A stretch of DNA of 64,000 bases from JACMNW01 sp031406155 (GCA_031406155.1 JANOGW010000059.1:62001-126000); one strand, 5' to 3'; shown: positions 17,773-26,134, counted from the stretch's first letter. Notes: generated by a model not told the origin, from the sequence alone. A program made the numbers and translations.

Positions 17773-17838
17773 GCCGCCGCCTATACCCGGCCCATGGGGT
17801 TTTTGCCAGACCGCCCTTGGAATTCGCAGTTTTGGCCC

Positions 17839-17867
17839 TTGACCACCCCCGTTGAAGTTTCTATGCA
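17839..17867 (+). promoter_or_regulatory. Candidate promoter of the tRNA-Lys gene
   Basis: TTGACC (17839-17844) and TATGCA (17862-17867) are separated by 17 bp and lie 12 bp before the mature tRNA 5' end, the expected geometry for a short tRNA leader. Confidence 0.55.
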
Positions 17868-17879
17868 CCCCCATTGCGT

Positions 17880-17955
17880 GGGCCGGTAGCTCAGTTGGTA
17901 GAGCAACTGACTTTTAATCAGTAGGTCTCGGGTTCGGATCCCGACCGGCTCACCA
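17880..17955 (+). tRNA. tRNA-Lys (anticodon TTT)
   Basis: The 76-base gene folds as a complete cloverleaf. The acceptor stem is GGGCCGG/CCGGCTC (one G-U pair) with discriminator A and an encoded CCA. The D arm is GCTC...GAGC, the anticodon arm ACTGA-CTTTTAA-TCAGT has anticodon TTT, and the T arm is CGGGTTCGGATCCCG. UUU reads lysine codons AAA and AAG. No integrase or direct repeat suggests an integrated element at its 3' end. Confidence 0.98.
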
Positions 17956-17991
17956 AGAACACCAATTCCGGACAAGACTTCATACAGACCA

Positions 17992-18318
17992 TCAGGGCAG
18001 TTGAACAAGCACCCTGTCGCCCTCCAGCTGTACGGCATAGGTCCGCAGGTTGATGCACACGGGCGTGCGCTTTGCCTCGCCGGTGCGATAGTCGAACTGG
18101 CCGTTGTGTTTGGGGCATTCGATCAGAAAATCCATCACCAACCCATCTGCCAGATGCACCGCCTCATGCGTGCACTTGCCATCGGTGCAATAGAACTTGC
18201 CGTCGGGTGCGTGGTAGATGGCATAGGTGTTTGCGCCATGATCAAAACGGATCAGATCCTCCTGATCGATATCGGTGGTGGCGCAGGCGTCGATCCATTG
18301 GGTCATGTCATCTCTCAT
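17992..18318 (-). CDS. Rieske-type [2Fe-2S] ferredoxin, MocE-like
   Basis: This 108-residue small Rieske protein has the cluster ligands C-T-H (GKCTHEAVHL) and C-P-K-H (IECPKHNGQF) with normal spacing. The start at 18318 overlaps the desaturase stop as ATGA; an ATG at 18306 with GAGAG before it is an alternative. The order desaturase then Rieske protein matches mocD-mocE of rhizobial rhizopine catabolism, where the ferredoxin feeds electrons to a membrane di-iron oxygenase. No reductase (MocF-like) gene is next to it, so the electron donor must be encoded elsewhere. Confidence 0.88.
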   Translation of the reverse strand: MRDDMTQWIDACATTDIDQEDLIRFDHGANTYAIYHAPDGKFYCTDGKCTHEAVHLADGLVMDFLIECPKHNGQFDYRTGEAKRTPVCINLRTYAVQLEGDRVLVQLP

Positions 18319-19418
18319 TCAGCGGCGCCGAGGGCGGCCGTGTGGAAGTCTTCGCGGTAGGGTTTTGCGGTCGCGGGCAGATCGCGTTTTTCGAAGTAGT
18401 TCTCGTTCGCCAGTTGTCGGCGCAGTGCCGGCCACATTGCCCTGAACGCCTCTGCCACAGACCGGTTTGGTGCCGGCAGATCGTGTTTGATCAGTTCATG
18501 CAATCGCGGTAGCGCGTGATAGGGCACCATCGGGAACATGTGATGCTCGACATGATAATTCATGTTCCAGTAGATGAACCGGCTGATCCGGTTCATGTAA
18601 ACCGTGCGGCTGTTCAGCCTGTGGTCGATGACGTTGTCGGCCAGACCACCGTGTTGCAAAAGCCCGGTCATAATATGGTGCCATGCTCCATAAAGCCGGG
18701 GCAGACCGATCGCCATCAAGGGCAGGATCGACTGCATCCAGACAGCCAGCGCAATCGTCGCCCCATAAATCACGCATGACACCCGCGCCACGCGAATGAC
18801 CTTTGCCCATTCGCTTTGCGGAACGAAGGTTTTTTCTTCCGGATGAACGCCGATCACCGCGTTGTAGACCATCCGTTTCATACCCTGCCAGGCATCGAAA
18901 ATACCGAAGAAATTGCCGATCAGTTTGAAGAAAACCGGCGGGCGCATGATCGCAATTTCCGGGTCGCGACCGACAATGTAGGTATCGGTATGGTGGCGCG
19001 CGTGGCTCCACCGCCAGGTTACCGAGTTGCGCATGATCATGAACGACGCAATCTCATAGACTACGGCGTTCATCCACGGCGTCCTGAATGCGGTGCCATG
19101 CTGCGCCTCGTGCCAGCGGCTGTCGGACGCCGAGCCGTAAAGCACGCCGTACGCCAGCCAGAAGGGCACAGACCAGATGCTGGGCCAAAGCGCGATGCCA
19201 AGCGTCGCAAAGCCGATCATCAATCCATAAAGCATAATCGTATCGCGGATAGCAGGCTGATCGGATCGCTGCATAAGGTCCTTCATTGCCTTGCGCGGAA
19301 CTTCGGTATGATACCATTCTGCGGCAGCCAGACCGATTTCAACGGCGCGGGCACCGTTCGGGCCAAGAAGGCTGTAATCGCGGCGTTGCATCGCGGGCTC
19401 CGTTCGGGAAAGGGTCAT
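18315..19418 (-). CDS. Membrane di-iron fatty-acid-desaturase-family oxygenase, MocD-like
   Basis: This 367-residue integral membrane protein has the three histidine boxes of the desaturase/hydroxylase superfamily: HEAQHGTAF, SHARHHTDTY and NYHVEHHMFPMVPYH. Hydrophobic spans lie around GLMIGFATLGIALWP, VPFWLAYGVLYG and VSCVIYGATIALAVW. It is coupled to the Rieske gene by an ATGA overlap, so the pair is probably a two-component monooxygenase. In Sinorhizobium meliloti MocD/E were proposed to act on methylated rhizopine; the substrate here is unknown and a lipid is possible. It is divergent from the LacI regulator at 19535. Confidence 0.85.
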   Translation of the reverse strand: MTLSRTEPAMQRRDYSLLGPNGARAVEIGLAAAEWYHTEVPRKAMKDLMQRSDQPAIRDTIMLYGLMIGFATLGIALWPSIWSVPFWLAYGVLYGSASDSRWHEAQHGTAFRTPWMNAVVYEIASFMIMRNSVTWRWSHARHHTDTYIVGRDPEIAIMRPPVFFKLIGNFFGIFDAWQGMKRMVYNAVIGVHPEEKTFVPQSEWAKVIRVARVSCVIYGATIALAVWMQSILPLMAIGLPRLYGAWHHIMTGLLQHGGLADNVIDHRLNSRTVYMNRISRFIYWNMNYHVEHHMFPMVPYHALPRLHELIKHDLPAPNRSVAEAFRAMWPALRRQLANENYFEKRDLPATAKPYREDFHTAALGAAE

Positions 19419-19479
19419 CGTTGCGGCCAGAATAGAAGATACGTTCCATTTTTCAAAATCATGACCTTGCGCCTTTTCG

Positions 19480-19499
19480 TCATTTGTCGTCAGAAATGA
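19480..19499. promoter_or_regulatory. Inverted repeat between the desaturase and LacI genes (candidate operator)
   Basis: TCATTT (19480-19485) and AAATGA (19494-19499) form a 6-8-6 inverted repeat in the 116-bp divergent gap. A second small palindrome, ATTTT-TC-AAAAT, lies at 19448-19459. Either could bind the adjacent LacI regulator; neither has the CG centre typical of LacI operators. Confidence 0.35.
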
Positions 19500-19534
19500 T
19501 CGACGTTGTGATGAATGTTCGGGGTGGAGGGCGG

Positions 19535-20560
19535 ATGAAACGGGTCAGCATGTCTGAACTGGCGCGCGAGGCTGGGGTATCGGTCGCCACGGTGGACCGG
19601 TTGTTGAACGGGCGCGAAGCGGTGCGACAAGTCACCCGTGATGTTATCCTCGCGGCAGCAAAGCGTCTTGGCCATCCGCTGGCCGCAGGTTTGGAAGAAC
19701 GAAGCCCCGATGGCCCAGAGGTGCGTTTTGGCATCGTTCTGCACAAACAGGGGCAGGATTTCTACAAAGCCTTCGCCGAAGCATTGCACCACGCCGTCGC
19801 GGCCGCCCCCGGAATCCGCGGTCGCCTTTTGCTGGAGTTTTCGACATCGCAAGCCCCAAGTGAAATGGCCGGTCATCTGCGCGCCATGGCCGGGCGTTGT
19901 GACGTATTGGCCGCAACAGCGGTCAATCACCCCGAGGTGACGGCGGCGGTAGAGGACCTTGCCGCGCGGGGAATGGCGGTCTTTTCGCTTCTGTCGGACT
20001 TTGCGCAAGGCGTTCGCGCGGGGTATCTTGGCCTTGATAACCTCAAGATCGGCCGAACCGCCGGATGGGCCGTTGCCATGGCGGCAAAGGGTCCGGGCGT
20101 GACGGCGATTTTTGTCGGCGGGCACCGGTGGCACGGGCATGAACTGCGGGAAGCCGGGTTTCGCGCCTATCTGCGGGAATGCACGCCACATCTGTCGGTG
20201 CTGGACCCGCTGGTGAACCTTGAAACCCGCCAACTTACCTACAAGACGACGCTGACCCTGCTGGCACGCCAGCCCGATCTTCGCGGTATTTACGTCGCCG
20301 GTGGCGGGATGGAAGGCGCGATTGCGGCCCTGCGCGAAGCCCGCCCCGCCCGTGATCTGGCGATGGTAGTGTCGGCACTGACCGGCGCTTCGCGTGCCGG
20401 GCTGACAGAGGGACTGGTGACGATGGTGACCGACACGCCGTTGGAAAAGCTGTGCCGGGATCTGATCACGGTAATGGCACACGCCGCCACGAACGGCCCG
20501 CCTCCGGGGGGTATCCAGCATTTCCTGCCACCTGACATTCATGTTGCGGAATCAATATAG
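19535..20560 (+). CDS. LacI-family regulator of the adjacent moc-like/sugar transport genes
   Basis: I chose the ATG at 19535 (341 residues), which follows GGAGGGCGG; TTG 19484 and ATG 19511 are in-frame alternatives. The helix-turn-helix is MSELAREAGVSVATVDRLL with hinge region GHPLAAGLEE. The C-terminal sugar-binding-like domain (about residues 60-320) includes VLHKQGQDFYKAFAEAL and GIYVAGGGMEGAIAAL. It is the first gene of a rightward run with a TIM-barrel protein and a CUT2 transporter and is divergent from the MocD/E-like pair, so it likely controls both in response to an inositol-like or sugar ligand. Confidence 0.85.
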   Translation: MKRVSMSELAREAGVSVATVDRLLNGREAVRQVTRDVILAAAKRLGHPLAAGLEERSPDGPEVRFGIVLHKQGQDFYKAFAEALHHAVAAAPGIRGRLLLEFSTSQAPSEMAGHLRAMAGRCDVLAATAVNHPEVTAAVEDLAARGMAVFSLLSDFAQGVRAGYLGLDNLKIGRTAGWAVAMAAKGPGVTAIFVGGHRWHGHELREAGFRAYLRECTPHLSVLDPLVNLETRQLTYKTTLTLLARQPDLRGIYVAGGGMEGAIAALREARPARDLAMVVSALTGASRAGLTEGLVTMVTDTPLEKLCRDLITVMAHAATNGPPPGGIQHFLPPDIHVAESI

Positions 20561-20647
20561 ACGACGATGCGACCGCCGTTGCCCTCGTCAGAATTCGTCA
20601 GATTGCGCGACATCATTTGGAACTTTGTGTTTTAAACAACTCGCAAA

Positions 20648-20663
20648 TGGAATATCAATTCCA
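20648..20663. promoter_or_regulatory. Inverted repeat upstream of the TIM-barrel gene (candidate LacI operator)
   Basis: TGGAAT-ATCA-ATTCCA is a perfect 6-4-6 inverted repeat 42 bp before the start at 20706. TGTTT-T-AAACA at 20628-20638 is a second small palindrome. Both lie in the 145-bp gap after the lacI stop, where an internal regulated promoter is plausible. Confidence 0.4.
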
Positions 20664-20705
20664 CGACAAAGCTGGTTTGGCCCGAGTCGTCGGAGTGACA
20701 TCTTC

Positions 20706-21512
20706 ATGCTTCCGTTTGCCCTCAACCACATGACCGCACCCAAACTTGGCTGGCAGGCGTTTCTGGATCTGGCGCAGGGTCTGGGCTGCGCAGGGGTAGA
20801 GTTTCGCAATGACTTTGCAAAGCCGCTGTTCGACGGTGCCGATCCTGCTGTGGTTGGTGCTGCGGTTCGGGCCCGTAAGCTGCGCCTGCTTGCGCTGGCC
20901 GAAGTGAAGATGTTCAACGCCTGGTCAGATGCCAAGCGGGCTGAGGCTGATGCGCTGATGAAAATCGCCGTCGCTTCGGGCGCAGAGGCGATCAGTCTGA
21001 TCCCGCGCAACGACGGTGTCGCAACCGACCGCAGCGAAAGCCATAAGGTCACCGCACTCGCCCTTCGCGAACTGTTGCCGATGTTGAAGGCGCATGGGCT
21101 GAAGGCGATGATCGAACCGCTGGGCTTTGCGGTCTGTTCGTTGCGGTACAAGGATGTTCTTGCCGATGTCATTGATGATATCGGCGGCCTTGGCACCTGT
21201 TTCATCGTGCATGACACCTTTCACCATGCCCTTGCAGGCGGCGGGCCGATTTACCCGGACCTGACGGGCATCGTTCATGTCTCGGGCGTCAGGGATACGA
21301 TCTATCTTGATGACATGCGCGATCTGCACCGCGTTCTGGTCGATGCAGACGATCTGCTGGGCAATGTCGCGCAGATCCGCGCCCTTCTTGCGGCAGGCTA
21401 TACAGGGCCCATCAGTTTTGAACCGTTCGCCACGTCGGTCCACGATCTTGACGATCCGAAACCGGCGCTTGCGGCATCCATGGAATTCATCCGCACGGGC
21501 GTCGCCGCCTGA
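20706..21512 (+). CDS. Sugar-phosphate isomerase/epimerase-like TIM-barrel protein (IolE/MocC type)
   Basis: This 268-residue AP-endonuclease-2-fold TIM barrel (start ATG 20706, GGAGTGA upstream) shows family strands such as GCAGVEFRNDF, GAEAISLIPRND, KAMIEPLGF, TCFIVHDTFHHAL and YTGPISFEPF. Glu and His residues placed as metal ligands are in IEPLG, VHDTFHHA and ISFEPF. The family includes inosose dehydratase/isomerase, hydroxypyruvate isomerase and MocC of rhizopine catabolism. Its place between a LacI regulator and a sugar ABC transporter supports a carbohydrate or inositol-amine substrate, but the exact reaction is not deducible. Confidence 0.85.
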   Translation: MLPFALNHMTAPKLGWQAFLDLAQGLGCAGVEFRNDFAKPLFDGADPAVVGAAVRARKLRLLALAEVKMFNAWSDAKRAEADALMKIAVASGAEAISLIPRNDGVATDRSESHKVTALALRELLPMLKAHGLKAMIEPLGFAVCSLRYKDVLADVIDDIGGLGTCFIVHDTFHHALAGGGPIYPDLTGIVHVSGVRDTIYLDDMRDLHRVLVDADDLLGNVAQIRALLAAGYTGPISFEPFATSVHDLDDPKPALAASMEFIRTGVAA

Positions 21513-21593
21513 GCGTGCGAATACCGCCCCGGAAGCGGGCGGTCCGGCAGGTAAGATCAGGTGTGCCGGACACCATTTGTGGAGGAGAGACAC

Positions 21594-22535
21594 ATGAAAA
21601 AGACCCTATTTATCGCCGGATTTGCAGCCCTTATGGGCACCAGCGCCATGGCAGAAGGCATCGGCGTGTCGATGGCAAAGTTTGATGACAACTTCCTGAC
21701 GGTTCTGCGCAACGGCATGGAAGCAAAAGCCACCGAACTGGGCGTCGCGATCCAGATCGAAGATGCGCAGGACGATGTGGCCAAGCAGTTGGATCAGATC
21801 AACAATTTCATCGCGTCCGGTGTCACGTCGATCATCGTGAACCCGGTCGATACCTCGGCCACACAAGCGATGTCGGATGCCGCCGCAGCCGCCAACATCC
21901 CACTGGTTTACGTCAACCGGCAGCCGATCAATGTTGACACCCTGCCCGACAATCAGGCTTTCGTTGCCTCGAACGAAGTGGACAGCGGCACGTTGGAAAC
22001 GATCGAGGTCTGCGCGCAACTGAAAGCCGCCGGCAAAGACACCGCCAATATCTATGTGATGATGGGCCAATTGTCCAATCAGGCCGCCGTGCAGCGCACC
22101 GCAGATATTCATGACGTGATGGCAGCCGGCACCTGCGTCGTCACCCTGAACATCATCGACGAGCAGACCGCAAACTGGTCCCGCGAAGAAGCGCAGAACC
22201 TGATGACAAACTGGTTGTCGACCGGTGCTGCCTTTGACGGCGTCATCGCCAACAACGACGAAATGGCCATTGGTGCTATTCAGGCGATGAAGGCCGCAGG
22301 CATCGACATGGCAAGTGTCGTGGTCGGCGGTGTTGACGCAACTCAGGATGCGCTTGCCGCGATGCAGGCGGGCGATCTGGACGTGACCGTGTTCCAGGAT
22401 GCGGCCGGACAGGGTGCCGGTGCCCTTGATGCAGCAATCAAGCTGGCTGCAGGCGAAGCGGTTGAACAGAAAGTCTACATTCCGTTCCAGCTGGTTACCC
22501 CTGCAAACGTCGCGGATTACGCGGCCAAGAACTGA
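21594..22535 (+). CDS. Periplasmic sugar-binding protein, CUT2 family (rhizopine/inositol-binding-like)
   Basis: With the ATG at 21594 (GGAGGAGAG just upstream) the protein has 313 residues and a Sec signal peptide (LFIAGFAALMGTSAMAEG). The type I periplasmic-binding fold is evident from ITxx-type strands such as GVTSIIVNPVDTSATQAM, IPLVYVNRQP and DGVIANNDEMAIGAIQAM. It resembles MocB/IbpA-type binding proteins for rhizopine, myo-inositol or ribose-like ligands. A terminator hairpin follows immediately, as often seen where the binding protein must be made in excess over its permease. Confidence 0.88.
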   Translation: MKKTLFIAGFAALMGTSAMAEGIGVSMAKFDDNFLTVLRNGMEAKATELGVAIQIEDAQDDVAKQLDQINNFIASGVTSIIVNPVDTSATQAMSDAAAAANIPLVYVNRQPINVDTLPDNQAFVASNEVDSGTLETIEVCAQLKAAGKDTANIYVMMGQLSNQAAVQRTADIHDVMAAGTCVVTLNIIDEQTANWSREEAQNLMTNWLSTGAAFDGVIANNDEMAIGAIQAMKAAGIDMASVVVGGVDATQDALAAMQAGDLDVTVFQDAAGQGAGALDAAIKLAAGEAVEQKVYIPFQLVTPANVADYAAKN

Positions 22536-22550
22536 TCCCGTCTGAAATAG

Positions 22551-22580
22551 AAAGGGCGGCAGCGAACATGCCGCCCTTTT
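22551..22580 (+). terminator. Partial terminator between binding-protein and permease genes
   Basis: AAAGGGCGGCA (22551-22561) and TGCCGCCCTTT (22569-22579) form a perfect 11-bp stem with a 7-base loop, ending in a TTTTTCT tract. It lies 16 bp after the binding-protein stop. Transcription that reads through would continue into the permease. Confidence 0.85.
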
Positions 22581-22642
22581 TCTCTTGCCGCACTGCTGCA
22601 CGCGGAAGCAAAGTAAGCAAACAAGACCAGGGGGAGAACACT

Positions 22643-23713
22643 GTGGCAGAGCGAACGCATGGGCTGGGTGGGTTGAAATACGACGATTCCAAAAAATCGC
22701 GCCCGCAGGAACTTAACGTTTTTATCGCTTTCATCGTTATCGTATTGGCGTTTGAACTGCTCGGCCGTCTGGTTCTGGGCGACAGTTTTCTGTTCAACAC
22801 CCGCGAAAATGTGCAAGGCCTGTTCAACACACAGCGCCTGTCGATCATCATTTTGCAAGTCGCCACCGTCGGCATCATCGCTATCGGTGTCACGCAAGTG
22901 ATCATCACCGGCGGCATCGATCTGTCATCAGGATCAGTGGTGGGGGCCACGGCGATGGTTGCGATGAGCTTTGCACAAACCGCGCTGGTCAACGGCAACC
23001 CCAACCCCAAGGCGATTTTCGGTGAATGGGCGATGGATCTGCCGGTTCTGGTGCCAATTTTTGTGGGCCTTCTGGTCGGCATGTGTGCGGGTCTGATCAA
23101 TGGCGCACTGATCGCCTACACCAAGATCCCGCCCTTCATTGCGACGCTTGGCATGATGGTATCCGCTCGTGGCTTTGCGCGCTGGTGGTCCACCGGCAAC
23201 CCGATTTCCTTTCCGACCGAAAGCTACAACGCCATCGGCACCGGCATGCGCCCGGTTTTTGTTTTTATCGCCCTCGCCGTACTGTTTCACCTGATCATGA
23301 CCTATACCAAATACGGCAAACACAGCTACGCCATCGGCTCGAACGAGGCGGCAACCCGCATGTCAGGCGTCAACGTCGATAGGCACAAGGTTCTGGTCTA
23401 CACGATTGCGGCCATGCTGGCATCGGTTGCGGCCATCGTGGTGTCCTCCAAGGGCCAAACAGCACAGGCCAACATGGGCGTCATGTACGAATTGCAGGCC
23501 ATCACCATGGCGGTGATCGGTGGCGTGTCGCTGTCGGGCGGGCGAGGCTCGATCATCGGCACGGTGATCGGCGCACTGATCCTTGGGGTGATCATTTCCG
23601 GCTTCACCTTCCTCAAACTAGACGCCTATTATCAAGACATGACGATGGGCGCGATAATCGTCGGCGCGGTGGTCTTGGATCAATGGCGGCAAAAGCGCGG
23701 GGCCAGATCATGA
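22643..23713 (+). CDS. Sugar ABC transporter permease, CUT2 family
   Basis: I chose the GTG at 22643 (356 residues) because AGGGGGAG lies 5-6 bases before it; the upstream ATG at 22568 falls inside the terminator hairpin. About ten transmembrane segments are visible, with the BPD_transp_2 signature regions ITGGIDLSSGSVVGATAM, AYTKIPPFIATLGMM and IGGVSLSGGRGSIIGTVIG. It forms the inner-membrane channel for the binding protein at 21594 and the ATPase at 23710, with which it overlaps by ATGA. Confidence 0.92.
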   Translation: MAERTHGLGGLKYDDSKKSRPQELNVFIAFIVIVLAFELLGRLVLGDSFLFNTRENVQGLFNTQRLSIIILQVATVGIIAIGVTQVIITGGIDLSSGSVVGATAMVAMSFAQTALVNGNPNPKAIFGEWAMDLPVLVPIFVGLLVGMCAGLINGALIAYTKIPPFIATLGMMVSARGFARWWSTGNPISFPTESYNAIGTGMRPVFVFIALAVLFHLIMTYTKYGKHSYAIGSNEAATRMSGVNVDRHKVLVYTIAAMLASVAAIVVSSKGQTAQANMGVMYELQAITMAVIGGVSLSGGRGSIIGTVIGALILGVIISGFTFLKLDAYYQDMTMGAIIVGAVVLDQWRQKRGARS

Positions 23714-24477
23714 CAGAGCACCGCATGAACGACATCGTTCTTGAAACCCGCGGCCTGACCAAACGCTATGGCGGTGTACATGCATTGGAGGAAGCCGATT
23801 TTGCCCTGCATGCGGGCGAGCATGTGGCAGTCGTGGGCGACAATGGTGCCGGCAAATCCACCTTCGTCCGGCAGGTCACGGCCGTTGAACAGCGGACCGC
23901 CGGTTCGATCTTTTTCGATGGCAAGGAGGTCAGTTATACCGGCCCGTTGCAAGCCCGCGAGGCTGGCATCGAAACCGTATTCCAGACGCTGGCCCTTGCC
24001 GATGATCTTGACGTCCCCTCGAACCTGTTTCTGGGCCGCGAGATATTCAAGTTCCGTCTCGGGCCGTTTTCTATTCTGGATTACAAGGCGATGCGCACCC
24101 GCACGATGGAAGCGCTGAAAACCACCGCCGTCAAGATCCCCAATGTTGACAACGCGATCCGCAACATGTCGGGCGGTCAGCGGCAGTGCGTGGCCATCGC
24201 GCGCACGGCGGCGTTCGCGTCGAAATTGGTGATCATGGATGAACCGACCGCCGCACTTGGCGTGCAGGAAACGGCACAGGTCGAAAACATCATCCGTGGC
24301 CTGAAGGAACGCGGGGTGCCGTTGATTCTGGTCAGCCATAACCTGCGGCAGGTGTTCGATCTGGTGGACAGGATCGTCGTGTTCCGTCGCGGCCGCATCG
24401 TGGCAAATCTGGCGCGCAACGAAACGGATGGAAACGACATCGTCAGCTACATCACCGGTGTCAAAGGCGGCAACTGA
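23710..24477 (+). CDS. Sugar ABC transporter ATP-binding protein (single-domain)
   Basis: The 255-residue ATPase starts at ATG 23710, overlapping the permease stop; an ATG at 23725 is also possible. Walker A is GDNGAGKSTFVR, the signature is MSGGQRQCVAIAR, Walker B is LVIMDEPTAALG, and the switch His is in LVSHNLRQVFD. Classical CUT2 ATPases such as RbsA or XylG have two fused ABC domains (about 500 residues); this one has a single domain and must act as a homodimer. It is the last gene of the moc-like rightward run. Confidence 0.92.
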   Translation: MTEHRMNDIVLETRGLTKRYGGVHALEEADFALHAGEHVAVVGDNGAGKSTFVRQVTAVEQRTAGSIFFDGKEVSYTGPLQAREAGIETVFQTLALADDLDVPSNLFLGREIFKFRLGPFSILDYKAMRTRTMEALKTTAVKIPNVDNAIRNMSGGQRQCVAIARTAAFASKLVIMDEPTAALGVQETAQVENIIRGLKERGVPLILVSHNLRQVFDLVDRIVVFRRGRIVANLARNETDGNDIVSYITGVKGGN

Positions 24478-24524
24478 CACAGGCGCGACAGCGAATCAAT
24501 GTGCCAAATCATTGCAACCAAAAC

Positions 24525-24548
24525 TCCAGCCGTGTCGCCACGGCTGGA
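24525..24548. terminator. Hairpin terminator between convergent ABC and cytochrome c' genes
   Basis: TCCAGCCGTG (24525-24534) and CACGGCTGGA (24539-24548) form a perfect 10-bp stem with a TCGC loop, flanked by A-runs before and GGAAAA after. On the - strand it is followed by GTTTTGG, so it best serves the cytochrome gene but can act both ways. Confidence 0.7.
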
Positions 24549-24562
24549 AAATGGCCTGAGGC

Positions 24563-25003
24563 TTACGTACCTGACAGTTGGAACGCCGTATGGCAGTCCT
24601 TGCAGGCCCCGCCAACGCCGGCCATGCCAGCCTGCACCGCCTCAAGGCTGGTCGGATCAAGCGCCGTCGCAGCTGCGGTCAGTTTTTCGCCATTGGCCAG
24701 AAACTCATCCCATTTGGTCCATATCTCTGGCTTGGCCTTGGATTCCGCATCTGTACCCGTCGGTTCGAACACCGCCGGGATCTTGGCAGCCGCTTCGATG
24801 ATCGCGGCTTTCGCGGCTTCGGCGCCGGCAGCATCAAACGCTGCCTTGCCCCCTGCCATATCGCCCAGAATACCGGTGTTCTTGCCGATGATACCCATAA
24901 GATCCTGTCGCCCCTTCGCGTCTGGATCGGTGGATTTACCAGCGAAAGCAACGCCGGCGCTTAAGATCAATACGGCCACAATTGCCTTGGAAACTCGATT
25001 CAT
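24563..25003 (-). CDS. Cytochrome c' (c-prime) family protein
   Basis: This 146-residue periplasmic haem protein has a signal peptide (AIVAVLILSAGVAFAGK), a four-helix Ala-rich body and the C-terminal haem motif C-K-D-C-H (Cys134, Cys137, His138) within GGACKDCHTAF. This placement of CxxCH close to the C-terminus is diagnostic of cytochrome c'/c556. Cytochromes c' bind NO or CO and may protect against nitrosative stress; partner genes are not visible here. It is monocistronic, between two terminators or gaps; the 156-bp gap to 25160 shows no further gene. Confidence 0.9.
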   Translation of the reverse strand: MNRVSKAIVAVLILSAGVAFAGKSTDPDAKGRQDLMGIIGKNTGILGDMAGGKAAFDAAGAEAAKAAIIEAAAKIPAVFEPTGTDAESKAKPEIWTKWDEFLANGEKLTAAATALDPTSLEAVQAGMAGVGGACKDCHTAFQLSGT

Positions 25004-25159
25004 CCCATATTCTCCCGCTGGAAAACCCTGCGGCGTTATGGCGCAGCATTGCGGATCATAAGTAAAGTTATTTCAATCGCCGACCCGATCACAGATATGT
25101 CATCAGGGCTGCTCCTTGCCACCTAAAGGCAATAATGCCAGCTTTGCAGACACCATCAC

Positions 25160-26134
25160 TCACGCGGCGTCCCGCAAGCCATCCATGACCTGAACCAGTT
25201 CCGCCGATATGCCCGGCTCCGACAAGGCGTGCCCTGCCAACGGCACCATCCGAAGCACGCAGTTTTCCCAGCCCTGCGACAGTTTCCAGGCAGAAACCGG
25301 CGGGCAGATCATGTCGTACCGCCCCTGAACGATGACGGCGGGAATATGCTCGATCCGGCCTCGTTGCTGCATGATCCAGTCGTCGGATTGCAGAAAGCCG
25401 TTGTTCTGAAAATAGTGATTTTCCAGCCGTGCGAATGCCCGCGCATATTCTGTCGGGCTTTCTCCGATCGTGCCTTCGCTGTGCACCGATGCCAGCCCGT
25501 TCTCCCATTTGGCCCAGGTTCTGCCGAACCGCGCCTCCTCCATCAGATTGCCGGAAAACAATCTCCGGTGATAGGCCGCGATCAGATCGCCCCGTTCCGC
25601 CTCGGGTATCGGGCCGACAAACCGCGCCCATTGATCGGGGAAAAACGCCGCCGCCCCGCCGCCATAGAACCACGTCAGTTCTGCCTGCGTCATCAGAAAC
25701 ACGCCGCGCAACACCAACTGGCGAACCCGGTCGGGATGTGAAATCGCATACACAAGTGCCAGCGTCGCCCCCCAACTGCCGCCAAACACGATGAAGCGGT
25801 CAATGCCCAGCGCGGTGCGGATCGTCTCTATATCCTGCACCAGATGCCAGGTGGTATTGTGTTCGACGCTTGCATGTGGTCGCGACCGCCCGCAGCCCCG
25901 CTGATCGAACAGGATGACGCGATAAACCTCCGGATCAAAATACCGCCGCATCGCCGGACTGCACCCGCCCCCCGGCCCGCCATGCAACACGATCACCGGA
26001 ATGCCGCTAGGCGCACCGCATTGTTCGATATAGATGCGGTGCGCGCCACCAACATCCAGCACACGCTGATCAAAGGGTTCGATCGGCGGATATAAAAACT
26101 CAGCTGCGCGCTTTTGGCCTGATCTGTGATCCAT
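25160..26134 (-). CDS. pip: Proline iminopeptidase
   Basis: This 324-residue alpha/beta-hydrolase (peptidase family S33) releases N-terminal proline from peptides. The oxyanion-hole motif is HGGPGGGCSP, the nucleophile is Ser120 in GGSWGATLAL, and the catalytic His is in LAGHALSEPG near the C-terminus; FDQRGCGRSRPHAS is typical of the family. It is cytoplasmic (no signal peptide). It is divergent from ubiG across a 61-bp gap that must hold both promoters. Confidence 0.93.
   Translation of the reverse strand: MDHRSGQKRAAEFLYPPIEPFDQRVLDVGGAHRIYIEQCGAPSGIPVIVLHGGPGGGCSPAMRRYFDPEVYRVILFDQRGCGRSRPHASVEHNTTWHLVQDIETIRTALGIDRFIVFGGSWGATLALVYAISHPDRVRQLVLRGVFLMTQAELTWFYGGGAAAFFPDQWARFVGPIPEAERGDLIAAYHRRLFSGNLMEEARFGRTWAKWENGLASVHSEGTIGESPTEYARAFARLENHYFQNNGFLQSDDWIMQQRGRIEHIPAVIVQGRYDMICPPVSAWKLSQGWENCVLRMVPLAGHALSEPGISAELVQVMDGLRDAA

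Noticed and set aside
17880..17955. tRNA-Lys 3' end as an integration site
   Set aside because: No integrase, no duplicated tRNA 3' end and no composition shift downstream; the neighbour is a normal Rieske gene.
25004..25159. Gap between cytochrome c' and pip as a hidden small gene
   Set aside because: No ORF with a ribosome-binding site is seen on either strand; it likely contains only the cytochrome promoter.
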